Positions 1 to 4,699 of a stretch of 5,320 bases of DNA are shown here, one piece after another. The position numbers and the translations under genes are program-made. Each line of letters opens with the position of its first letter. Position 1 is the first letter of the stretch. The notes under the pieces were generated by a model that did no database searches, was not told where the DNA came from, and worked only from the letters and a program-made list of their open reading frames with translations. Source of the stretch: Syntrophomonadaceae bacterium (lineage in GTDB: Bacteria > Bacillota_B > Syntrophomonadia > Syntrophomonadales > Syntrophomonadaceae); the NCBI GenBank assembly GCA_030627145.1, contig DAOUSQ010000086.1, positions 1-5,320 of the forward strand, given 5' to 3'.

Positions 1-25
1 CATGGAGGGACGCAAAGAATTATAG
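1..25 (+). CDS. recR: C-terminal tail of recombination protein RecR (partial)
   Basis: In the frame starting at base 2 the first codons read M-E-G-R-K-E-L and stop at TAG 23-25. RecR proteins commonly end in a stretch like A-L-E-G-R-R-E-L, so this fits the extreme C-terminus of RecR, the zinc-finger/Toprim recombination mediator that works with RecO and RecF in gap repair. Only seven residues are visible, so the sequence match alone is weak. The call rests mainly on context: a DUF2508 gene and bofA follow at once, which is the conserved recR-yaaL-bofA order of Bacilli and Clostridia. The rest of the gene lies upstream of the window. Confidence 0.6.
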
Positions 26-53
26 CATAATTGTAGACATCCTGGCATAGAAT
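25..53 (+). promoter_or_regulatory. Candidate sigma-E-like (mother-cell sporulation) promoter
   Basis: GCATAAT at 25-31 and CATAGAAT at 46-53 are separated by 14 nt. From memory, the Bacillus sigma-E consensus is roughly KMATATT, then 14-15 nt, then CATACANT. The two boxes match 6 of 7 and 7 of 8 positions. The predicted start near base 60 would leave a leader of about 40 nt before the DUF2508 gene. Sporulation control of bofA would make biological sense. In AT-rich DNA such matches also arise by chance, and sigma-K boxes look similar. Confidence 0.35.
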
Positions 54-98
54 TTTTAAAAGCCATTTACGGTAACAAATCTTCCAGGGGGTTACAAA

Positions 99-359
99 AT
101 GGGCATTTGTTCTATCCTGTGGAATAAAGCGTGGGAGCATCTGTTGTTAAGAGAAGAAGTTGTTAACAAGGAGATCTCGAATGAAGAAATGTTAAATGAG
201 GCTCACCAGAAGCTTACTGAAGCCCGGAATTTGTTTGCCCGGGTGGATGATCCTGAAATGATAGACTATGCCATTTTCAACCTTAAAGCTGCAGAAAAGA
301 GATATAATTACTTGATTAAAATAATGAAAAAAGAAAATTGTACTAAATCCTTATTTTAA
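99..359 (+). CDS. DUF2508 family (YaaL-like) small protein
   Basis: This 86-residue, mostly charged and helical protein has no signal peptide or membrane segment. Its core (about residues 30-80: leucine/alanine-rich helix, then V-D-D-P-E-M-I-D-Y-A and A-E-K-R-Y-N-Y-L) resembles the DUF2508/YaaL family, whose biochemical role is unknown. The family is typically 70-90 residues and lies between recR and bofA, exactly as here. The ATG at 99 is supported by a Shine-Dalgarno AGGGGG at 86-91 with 7-nt spacing. bofA follows 35 nt after the stop, so the two are probably cotranscribed. The family call rests on size, composition, the D-x-x-x-I-D-x-A-I-x-x-L type core and synteny, not on a catalytic motif. 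No function should be inferred beyond the sporulation-linked neighbourhood. Confidence 0.75.
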   Translation: MGICSILWNKAWEHLLLREEVVNKEISNEEMLNEAHQKLTEARNLFARVDDPEMIDYAIFNLKAAEKRYNYLIKIMKKENCTKSLF

Positions 360-381
360 TCAAAAGCAATATTATCATAAC

Positions 382-389
382 GGGGGTGG
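382..389 (+). promoter_or_regulatory. Shine-Dalgarno site that sets the bofA start
   Basis: GGGGGTGG lies 5 nt before ATG 395. An in-frame GTG at 386-388 is inside this site and would have almost no spacing, so the ATG at 395 is preferred over the longer reading. Confidence 0.7.
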
Positions 390-394
390 CTAAT

Positions 395-661
395 ATGGAA
401 TTTATAAATATAATCATTGCCGTATTATTTTTGCTCGTAATCTTATACATAGTAGCACAGGTGTTAATGAAGCCGATAAAACTGTTATGGAAGTTGCTTA
501 TAAATTCCTTTATAGGGTTAGTTTTACTGGTAGTGGCAAATTATATTGCAGCTTTTTTTGCGGTTAATATTCCAATTAATATAATAACTGTTTTAATCGC
601 AGGTTTTTTAGGTGTTCCAGGTATTGTGTTACTTATATGTTTCCAGTTACTTATAATTTAA
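395..661 (+). CDS. bofA: Pro-sigma-K processing inhibitor BofA
   Basis: This 88-residue, very hydrophobic membrane protein matches BofA, which in Bacillus subtilis (87 residues) sits in the outer forespore membrane and, with SpoIVFA, holds the intramembrane protease SpoIVFB inactive until pro-sigma-K should be cleaved. Visible segments are a first membrane helix at about residues 4-24, a K-P-x-K linker near 26-33, a second helix at about 36-56, and the family C-terminal block I-P-I-N-x-x-T with G-x-L-G-x-P-G (residues 59-76). Asn49, Asn62 and Thr65 align, shifted by one, with Asn48, Asn61 and Thr65-1 (Thr64) that I recall as important in B. subtilis BofA. It follows the DUF2508 gene and ends in a terminator. 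Many Clostridia keep bofA without an obvious SpoIVFA, so its exact partner here is unknown. Confidence 0.9.
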   Translation: MEFINIIIAVLFLLVILYIVAQVLMKPIKLLWKLLINSFIGLVLLVVANYIAAFFAVNIPINIITVLIAGFLGVPGIVLLICFQLLII

Positions 662-683
662 CAGATTAAAGAACTTCTTTAGC

Positions 684-705
684 AAGGCCTTTTCGGGCCT
701 TTTTT
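684..705 (+). terminator. Intrinsic terminator after bofA
   Basis: AAGGCC (684-689) pairs with GGCCTT (696-701) around a 6-nt loop and runs into a T tract at 700-705. It lies 22 nt after the bofA stop and ends the recR-DUF2508-bofA transcript. Confidence 0.85.
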
Positions 706-815
706 ATGTTTATATGATTTTTGATAAAAGGTAAAATAAAAACGCATGAATAGCTTATTATTAACTCAATTTTCACATGTGCAAAAATCAATGTATAACA
801 TAATGAAAATAACAA

Positions 816-851
816 TGGGGAATTATTTAATAGTGGGGAATTTTTTAATTG
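816..851. repeat. 18-bp tandem duplication
   Basis: TGGGGAATTATTTAATAG (816-833) is followed directly by TGGGGAATTTTTTAATTG (834-851). The copies agree at 16 of 18 positions. It lies about 120-150 bp upstream of the -35 box at 968. Confidence 0.85.
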
Positions 852-857
852 AATTAA

Positions 858-873
858 TTATATGGTTATATGG
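858..873. repeat. TTATATGG tandem doublet
   Basis: TTATATGG at 858-865 is repeated exactly at 866-873, shortly after the 18-bp duplication. It could be a pair of protein half-sites or a simple slippage product. Confidence 0.7.
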
Positions 874-875
874 TT

Positions 876-896
876 TTGTCAAAATAATGTTGTCAA
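876..896. repeat. Paired TTGTCAA direct repeats
   Basis: TTGTCAA occurs at 876-882 and 890-896, 14 bp apart start to start. The second copy overlaps the left arm of the 885-924 inverted repeat. Confidence 0.6.
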
Positions 897-924
897 GCAG
901 GGAAACGGTATATTCACAACATTA
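885..924. repeat. 9-bp inverted repeat with 22-bp spacer
   Basis: TAATGTTGT (885-893) is perfectly complementary to ACAACATTA (916-924). It lies upstream of the predicted transcript, so if functional it would act as DNA (operator) rather than as an RNA hairpin. Confidence 0.55.
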
Positions 925-941
925 GAAAATTAAATGTGAGT

Positions 942-969
942 AATATTTATCATTTATGATATAAATATT
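942..969. promoter_or_regulatory. 9-bp inverted repeat overlapping the -35 box (operator candidate)
   Basis: AATATTTAT (942-950) and ATAAATATT (961-969) are perfect inverted copies with a 10-bp gap. The right arm includes the first two bases of the -35 hexamer at 968-973. A protein bound here could block or recruit RNA polymerase. No known regulator consensus is recognised, and AT-only arms are easily met by chance in this region. Confidence 0.45.
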
Positions 970-997
970 GACGCATAATTAATCAATATTATATACT
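968..997 (+). promoter_or_regulatory. Sigma-A-type promoter of the oxidoreductase operon
   Basis: TTGACG (968-973) and TATACT (992-997) each match 5 of 6 consensus bases, with an 18-bp spacer. Transcription would begin near 1004, giving a leader of about 22 nt to the TTG at 1026. No other good promoter is seen between here and the end of the five-gene cluster. Confidence 0.65.
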
Positions 998-1025
998 TAT
1001 CATAATTACTTTCTGTGGGTAATAA

Positions 1026-1727
1026 TTGGATATTTTAGGGGAGGTGTTTTATTTTACGTTAAAAAAATCTAAAAGAATAGTAGAGGCATATGTTGGCGAA
1101 TATGCGAGTGGCAAAAGTGAAATGGCTATAAACAGGGCTATAGAATTAAAAAAAAGGGGAAATAAAGTAACCCTTGTTGATCTTGATATAGTAGAACCAT
1201 TTTATACTTTAAGACCATTGGTAAAAACACTTGAAACAAAAGATATTAATGTAATAGCTTTTAGTAAGGATAATTCGTTCGGGCTGGGCGAAACCGGCGC
1301 AATGCTTAATCCCAAAGCCAAATGGGCTTTAATGCACGAGGGAGATGTCATTCTGGATATAGGTTATGGTGTAAATGGAGCAAGAACTTTAAACCTGGTG
1401 GAAGGGGCCAATGAATCACCAGAGATAAGGGTAATTATAGTAGTCAATTATGCTCGACCAATGACTAACTCCAAAGAAAAGGTTAAAGAATACATTGAAA
1501 GTCTTGGTAGGGTAGATGCTGTGGTGGCCAATACTCATTTGGGGGATGAAACTACACTTGCGCTAATAAAGAAGGGGAACAGTATAATAATCCAGGCAGC
1601 TAGAGAAATGGGGATACCGGTTGATTATATGGCAATTAATGAAAATATGAAAGAAGTTGTTATTGCAGAAGAGTTTAATGTGCCGGTAAAGTTTATCAAT
1701 AGATATATGCCTGGTGCTATATGGTAA
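1026..1727 (+). CDS. P-loop NTPase of unknown role leading the 2-oxoacid oxidoreductase operon
   Basis: The TTG 1026 reading gives 233 residues. A perfect Walker A, G-E-Y-A-S-G-K-S (24-31), is followed by V-D-L-D-I-V-E-P (51-58), which resembles the acidic switch region of SIMIBI/MinD-like NTPases, and by D-V-I-L-D-I-G-Y-G (107-115), which resembles Walker B plus a D-x-x-G switch. Later conserved-looking blocks are V-V-N-Y-A-R-P (139-145) and a N-T-H-L-G-D-E-T segment in the C-terminal third. There is no signal peptide or membrane helix, so it is probably cytosolic. It shares the promoter with the four oxidoreductase subunits. I infer an accessory role such as cofactor or Fe-S assembly, or activity control; nothing in the sequence proves this. 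The start is uncertain: TTG 1026, GTG 1044 or a non-standard ACG 1056 are possible, and residues 1-12 may not be translated. Confidence 0.8.
   Translation: MDILGEVFYFTLKKSKRIVEAYVGEYASGKSEMAINRAIELKKRGNKVTLVDLDIVEPFYTLRPLVKTLETKDINVIAFSKDNSFGLGETGAMLNPKAKWALMHEGDVILDIGYGVNGARTLNLVEGANESPEIRVIIVVNYARPMTNSKEKVKEYIESLGRVDAVVANTHLGDETTLALIKKGNSIIIQAAREMGIPVDYMAINENMKEVVIAEEFNVPVKFINRYMPGAIW
1037..1046 (+). promoter_or_regulatory. Strong Shine-Dalgarno without a standard start behind it
   Basis: AGGGGAGGTG is the best ribosome-binding match before the NTPase, yet it lies inside the TTG 1026 reading frame. No in-frame ATG, GTG or TTG follows at normal spacing; the in-frame codon at about the right place is ACG 1056-1058 (11 nt after GGAGG). 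The GTG at 1044 overlaps the site itself. Confidence 0.55.
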
Positions 1728-1744
1728 TGACTTTATTACCATAT
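1719..1744 (+). other. 10-bp perfect hairpin between the NTPase gene and the alpha subunit gene
   Basis: ATATGGTAAT (1719-1728) pairs fully with ATTACCATAT (1735-1744) around the 6-nt loop GACTTT. The left arm contains the NTPase stop codon TAA 1725-1727, and the alpha Shine-Dalgarno begins 10 nt after the right arm. There is no T tract, so it is unlikely to be an intrinsic terminator. It may affect mRNA processing or stability, or translation of the alpha gene. Confidence 0.7.
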
Positions 1745-1754
1745 CAAATAGAAC

Positions 1755-1762
1755 GGGAGGTG
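1755..1762 (+). promoter_or_regulatory. Shine-Dalgarno site that sets the alpha subunit start
   Basis: GGGAGGTG lies 9 nt before ATG 1772. An in-frame ATG at 1721 overlaps the upstream stop codon and has no ribosome-binding site, so the 17 extra residues it would add are probably not made. Confidence 0.8.
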
Positions 1763-1771
1763 TGTTATAAA

Positions 1772-2857
1772 ATGCAAAAAGTTATAACAAAACCACAGAA
1801 AGCATTTATAACAGGAAATGAAGCCGTAACCTGGGCGGCACTGGCAGCCAGGGCTGAAATTATGTTTGGATATCCTATTACGCCCCAAAATGAAGTTATG
1901 CATTATTGGACTCGTCTCGCTCCGAAATATGAAAGAAAATTCTTACAAACAGAGGATGAGTTATCAGCAGGTTTTACTACGTGTGGTGCATTACAGGGTG
2001 GAAAAAAGGCTTTTACAGCGACCGCCGGGCCTGGTAATGTATTGATGCAGGAACCTTTTGGCATGGCTGAAGCCATGAGGTTACCTATGCTGGCAGTTAT
2101 ACAACAAAGAGGAGGGCCTTCTTCGGGGACAGTAGTTTATTCGCAGCAGGAGGTAAATTTAACTACTTATGGAGGTAATGGGGAAGGACACAGGATAGTT
2201 TATTCAACGTCCAGCCACCAGGAGATATATGATTATGTTATTAAAGGGTTTAATACTGCATGGAAATATAGATTTCCGGTATTTGTTTTAGGAGATGGTT
2301 ATCAGGCTAAAATGAGAGAACCGCTTGAAATGTATGATCCTGAAGACCGGGGGATTGAGATGATTGAGCCTTATCCTCTGGTAGGAATAGGTGGCCATAT
2401 TGGAGAAAGAGAACCGCAGCATCTTTGCAACATCTACAGTCTGGAAGAGGAACTTTATGATGTAGTAATGAAAGTGGCGGATGAATATGAGAACATTTCT
2501 CCGGAAATTGTTGAGTATGAAGAAAGAGAATGTGAGGATGCAGATGTTATAGTAATTTCCCATGGTATAGTATCGAGGGCTGCAGATGATGCAGTTAAAA
2601 TACTTCGAACCCAGGGAATAAAAGCAGGGTATTTTAGACCTATTACTCTAAGGCCATTTCCCCAAAAGCAGCTGCGTGAAGTAATTGCGAAGAGTGGAGC
2701 CAAAAAAATACTTGTAGCAGAGTCAGCATACGGACAGCTTGAAAGGCTAACCAAACAGGAGATTTATGGAGAAACGATTGCTTTTGAAAGTCTGTTTATG
2801 CCTGGAGTTGGAATAGTAGACTATGACATTATAAATAAAGTAAAGAGTATCTTATAA
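1772..2857 (+). CDS. 2-oxoacid:ferredoxin oxidoreductase, alpha subunit (VorB/PorA type)
   Basis: This 361-residue protein is the alpha subunit of an enzyme that converts a 2-oxoacid, CoA and oxidised ferredoxin to an acyl-CoA, CO2 and reduced ferredoxin in the cytosol. It has the pyrimidine-binding thiamine-diphosphate domain with G-Y-P-I-T-P (33-38), the acidic T-E-D-E-L segment (60-64) expected to hold the catalytic glutamate, and T-A-T-A-G-P-G (82-88). A transketolase C-terminal-like domain II follows (about 260-361) with I-S-H-G-I-V-S-R-A and R-P-I-T-L-R-P-F-P. Length and lack of a fused gamma domain fit the four-subunit form. The beta gene follows 16 nt after its stop. VorB, PorA and KorA cannot be told apart safely by eye; the overall look is closest to sequences usually labelled VorB (3-methyl-2-oxobutanoate). 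Confidence 0.93.
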   Translation: MQKVITKPQKAFITGNEAVTWAALAARAEIMFGYPITPQNEVMHYWTRLAPKYERKFLQTEDELSAGFTTCGALQGGKKAFTATAGPGNVLMQEPFGMAEAMRLPMLAVIQQRGGPSSGTVVYSQQEVNLTTYGGNGEGHRIVYSTSSHQEIYDYVIKGFNTAWKYRFPVFVLGDGYQAKMREPLEMYDPEDRGIEMIEPYPLVGIGGHIGEREPQHLCNIYSLEEELYDVVMKVADEYENISPEIVEYEERECEDADVIVISHGIVSRAADDAVKILRTQGIKAGYFRPITLRPFPQKQLREVIAKSGAKKILVAESAYGQLERLTKQEIYGETIAFESLFMPGVGIVDYDIINKVKSIL

Positions 2858-2873
2858 GAGAGGGGGCAGAAAA

Positions 2874-3623
2874 ATGGTTACACCAGCAATGCCGAAATCC
2901 TGGTATGTACCTTCAAAACCACATAAGTTTTGTCCGGGTTGTGGACATGGAATAGTGTTGAAGGCTCTGGGAGAAACAATAGATGAACTTAAAATTCAAG
3001 ATAAAGTTATATTTGGTTGTGATATAGGTTGTTCGCTTTTAGCATGGAATTTCTTTGCCTGTGATAGCACCCAGACTCATCATGGAAGAACAACTCCAGT
3101 CATGGTAGGGCTTAAAAGAGCCAGACCGGAACTTGTTTGCATTGGATATATGGGTGATGGAGGAGGCTACTCTATTGGGTCACAGCATCTTCTTAATTCT
3201 GCAGTTAGAAACGAAAAAGTAACCCTATTTCTTATAAATAACACCAATTATGGAATGACTGGTGGGCAGATGGCACCGACCACTTTGCCCGGGCAAAAAA
3301 CAGAAACATGTCCTTACGGAAGAGATGTAGAGTCAACAGGTTATCCTACAAAAGGACCAGAATTTATTGCAGAAGTTACTGGTGATGGAGCATATGTAGC
3401 ACGGGCAACCGTATCAAAATACAAGCAACTAAAAAGATTTATCAGGAATGCCTTAAGAAACCAGTTAGAAGGAAATGGGTTTTCTTTCGTTGAAGTACTG
3501 TCAACCTGCCCCACCAACTGGAGAACCAATGCCCAACAAACCTGGAGTTTTTTAGAAGATCAAATGGAGCAATATTTCTCGGTAGGGGAGTTAAAAAATC
3601 CCCTGGGAAAGGGGGATAAATAA
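2874..3623 (+). CDS. 2-oxoacid:ferredoxin oxidoreductase, beta subunit (thiamine-diphosphate binding, VorA/PorB type)
   Basis: This 249-residue protein binds the diphosphate end of thiamine diphosphate and, in this family, the [4Fe-4S] cluster nearest the active site. The thiamine motif is clear: G-D-G (94-96) and N-N (122-123), closing with N-Y-G-M-T-G-G-Q (125-132). Likely cluster cysteines are Cys20 and Cys23 (C-P-G-C-G-H), Cys53 (in D-I-G-C-S; Cys49 is an alternative) and Cys212 (S-T-C-P-T-N-W). The H-H-G-R segment (69-72) is also typical. ATG 2874 has the Shine-Dalgarno AGAGGGGG 7 nt upstream. The stop overlaps the gamma start by one base (TAATG), suggesting coupled translation. The N-N-T-N-Y-G-M-T-G-G-Q-M-A-P-T-T stretch is common in VorA-type subunits, but substrate remains unproven. 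Confidence 0.94.
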   Translation: MVTPAMPKSWYVPSKPHKFCPGCGHGIVLKALGETIDELKIQDKVIFGCDIGCSLLAWNFFACDSTQTHHGRTTPVMVGLKRARPELVCIGYMGDGGGYSIGSQHLLNSAVRNEKVTLFLINNTNYGMTGGQMAPTTLPGQKTETCPYGRDVESTGYPTKGPEFIAEVTGDGAYVARATVSKYKQLKRFIRNALRNQLEGNGFSFVEVLSTCPTNWRTNAQQTWSFLEDQMEQYFSVGELKNPLGKGDK

Positions 3624-4210
3624 TGGCACTGATTAGAATTGCACTTGCAGGTGAAGGTGGGCAGGGAGTACAATCAATAGCTGAAATTCTGGCGGAAGCT
3701 GCATATAATGAAAACAGGCAAACAATATATATACCCAACTTTGGCCTCGAACAAAGAGGTGGGGTTTCTATTGCATTTATTCAGTTCAGTGATGAAAAGA
3801 TTGGCGCTCCCAAATTTCACAAAGCAGATGTGGTTATTGCCTTGAGTGAAAGAGCCGTTGCAAGAACAATAGGATATTCTGATAGTAATACTATTTATGT
3901 ATATGATAGCGATTTTAAGGTTGAGCAGGAAGAGTTACCAAAAGAGGCAAAAAAAATTATTGCGATACCAGCCATTAAAACAGCCAGCAGTGAATTACAC
4001 CCAAGGGTGTTTAACACTATAATAATGGGGGCATTAATTGAATTAACCAGTGTTGTTAGTTTTGAAGATGCCAAACGGGTACTGGAAAACAAATTAGCTT
4101 ATAAGTTCGAACAGAATCCCGAGCTAAGAGAGCTTAATTTTAGGGCTTTAGAAATTGGTCAAAAAATGATACAGGAATTACTTCAAAAAGGGGGGGCAAA
4201 TAATGACTAA
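3623..4210 (+). CDS. 2-oxoacid:ferredoxin oxidoreductase, gamma subunit (VorC/PorC type)
   Basis: This 195-residue protein is the gamma subunit (POR/KOR gamma domain), which in known structures completes the catalytic complex and takes part in CoA binding. The family glycine motif G-E-G-G-Q-G is at 11-16. It is followed by the conserved segment E-Q-R-G-G-V-S near residues 43-50 and by D-V-V-I-A-L-S at about 71-77. The usual family length is 180-200 residues, so it looks intact. ATG 3623 overlaps the beta stop by one base, with GGGGGA as ribosome-binding site. The last codons contain a seven-G run (4190-4196) that also serves as the Shine-Dalgarno of the delta gene, and the two genes overlap by 8 nt. 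Confidence 0.92.
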   Translation: MALIRIALAGEGGQGVQSIAEILAEAAYNENRQTIYIPNFGLEQRGGVSIAFIQFSDEKIGAPKFHKADVVIALSERAVARTIGYSDSNTIYVYDSDFKVEQEELPKEAKKIIAIPAIKTASSELHPRVFNTIIMGALIELTSVVSFEDAKRVLENKLAYKFEQNPELRELNFRALEIGQKMIQELLQKGGANND

Positions 4211-4469
4211 AAAAATGGAAGCCCTGTCAACTCCGATGGAGAAAGCTATTTTTTATTTATTTCCTCAATACTGTAAAGGCTGCGGTCTTTGCATAGAAAA
4301 ATGCCCCAATGATGTTCTAGTCTGGTCAGAGAAACTGGGGGTATATGGTACACCCTCGGTTAAACCTAAAGATGAAGAAAGCTGTATTGCCTGTAAGATA
4401 TGTGAAATGACTTGTCCTGACTGTGCAATTTATATTGAGAGAATCAGGAAAAAGAAGGCGGCTGTTTAA
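4203..4469 (+). CDS. 2-oxoacid:ferredoxin oxidoreductase, delta subunit (2x[4Fe-4S] ferredoxin)
   Basis: This 88-residue protein has two classic bacterial ferredoxin motifs: Cys24, 27, 30 and 34-Pro (C-x2-C-x2-C-x3-C-P), and Cys61, 64, 67 and 71-Pro. A further Cys74 follows the second motif. Each motif should hold three ligands of one [4Fe-4S] cluster and one ligand of the other. The protein is expected to carry electrons from the beta-subunit cluster to a soluble ferredoxin. The N-terminal about 20 residues and the basic tail (R-I-R-K-K-K) lie outside the fold. ATG 4203 overlaps the gamma stop by 8 nt and sits 6 nt after a G-run ribosome-binding site. In many Por/Vor operons delta lies before alpha; here it is last, just before the terminator. 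Confidence 0.92.
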   Translation: MTKKMEALSTPMEKAIFYLFPQYCKGCGLCIEKCPNDVLVWSEKLGVYGTPSVKPKDEESCIACKICEMTCPDCAIYIERIRKKKAAV

Positions 4470-4474
4470 ATTAG

Positions 4475-4522
4475 AACCCCGCCTTATGGGCTTGTTGGTA
4501 AGCCTATAAAGTGGGGTTTTTT
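4475..4522 (+). terminator. Strong intrinsic terminator of the oxidoreductase operon
   Basis: AACCCC (4475-4480) pairs with GGGGTT (4513-4518). The inner arms TTATGGGCTT (4484-4493) and AAGCCTATAA (4500-4509) pair with one G-U wobble around a 6-nt loop, and the hairpin ends in six T (4517-4522). It starts 5 nt after the delta stop. Confidence 0.92.
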
Positions 4523-4576
4523 AGATAAAACAATCATCGCATAATTATATAGTACTGTATATATAGTAACCTGAAT

Positions 4577-4642
4577 CCGTGATACCTGTTCATATAAGAG
4601 ACATAGAACCATTTACCATAAAAAAACAGGTCACAAATACGG
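4577..4642. repeat. Imperfect inverted repeat beside the transposase
   Basis: ACCTGTT (4584-4590) and AACAGGT (4625-4631) are perfect inverted copies with a 34-bp gap, and CCGT (4577-4580) and ACGG (4639-4642) extend the symmetry outward. It lies downstream of the transposase stop on the minus strand and may be a subterminal part of the insertion sequence. There is no T tract to make it a terminator. Confidence 0.45.
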
Positions 4643-4699
4643 GTAAAAAATGTTTAGATTTTATTAATGCTAACAGTTCTCAGGATATTTCAGCCAAAT

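Larger units (their letters stand above)
706..1025. other. AT-rich intergenic region with repeats and promoter, no gene seen
   Basis: No convincing coding region or structured RNA is visible in these 320 bases. What can be seen is an 8-bp palindrome CACATGTG (774-781) with flanking T and A runs, an 18-bp tandem duplication (816-851), a TTATATGG doublet (858-873), paired TTGTCAA elements (876-896), two 9-bp inverted repeats (885-924 and 942-969) and a sigma-A-type promoter (968-997). The density of short repeats just upstream of a single promoter suggests a regulatory region for the downstream operon, but no known operator consensus fits well. Confidence 0.6.

Noticed and set aside
768..782. 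CodY box starting AATTTTCA
   Set aside because: The left half matches but the right half does not (about six mismatches of fifteen). It is tempting because a branched-chain 2-oxoacid enzyme would suit CodY control, but the sequence does not support it.
774..881. CRISPR-like or other spaced repeat array in the intergenic region
   Set aside because: The repeats are different short units in single tandem pairs, without uniform repeats and spacers.
904..917. CcpA cre-like site around GAAACGGTATATTCA
   Set aside because: At least three mismatches to the core consensus as I recall it, including both terminal positions, and no palindromic symmetry.
890..919. Rex operator from TTGTCAA and TTCACAA
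   Set aside because: The half-sites are 16 bp apart instead of the expected 4 bp.
1004..1056. Riboswitch or T-box leader before the operon
   Set aside because: The predicted leader is only about 20-50 nt, with no hairpin or terminator, too short for these elements.
1721..1771. ATG 1721 as the start of the alpha subunit
   Set aside because: It overlaps the upstream stop, sits within the hairpin and has no Shine-Dalgarno, whereas ATG 1772 has an excellent one 9 nt upstream and gives the usual family N-terminus.
2288..2754. Two minus-strand open frames (2288-2563 and 2455-2754) inside the alpha subunit gene
   Set aside because: They lie wholly within a well-supported gene, have no ribosome-binding sites or family likeness, and are shadows of its codon pattern. 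The same holds for minus-strand frames at 3341-3529, 3442-3738 and 3895-4092.
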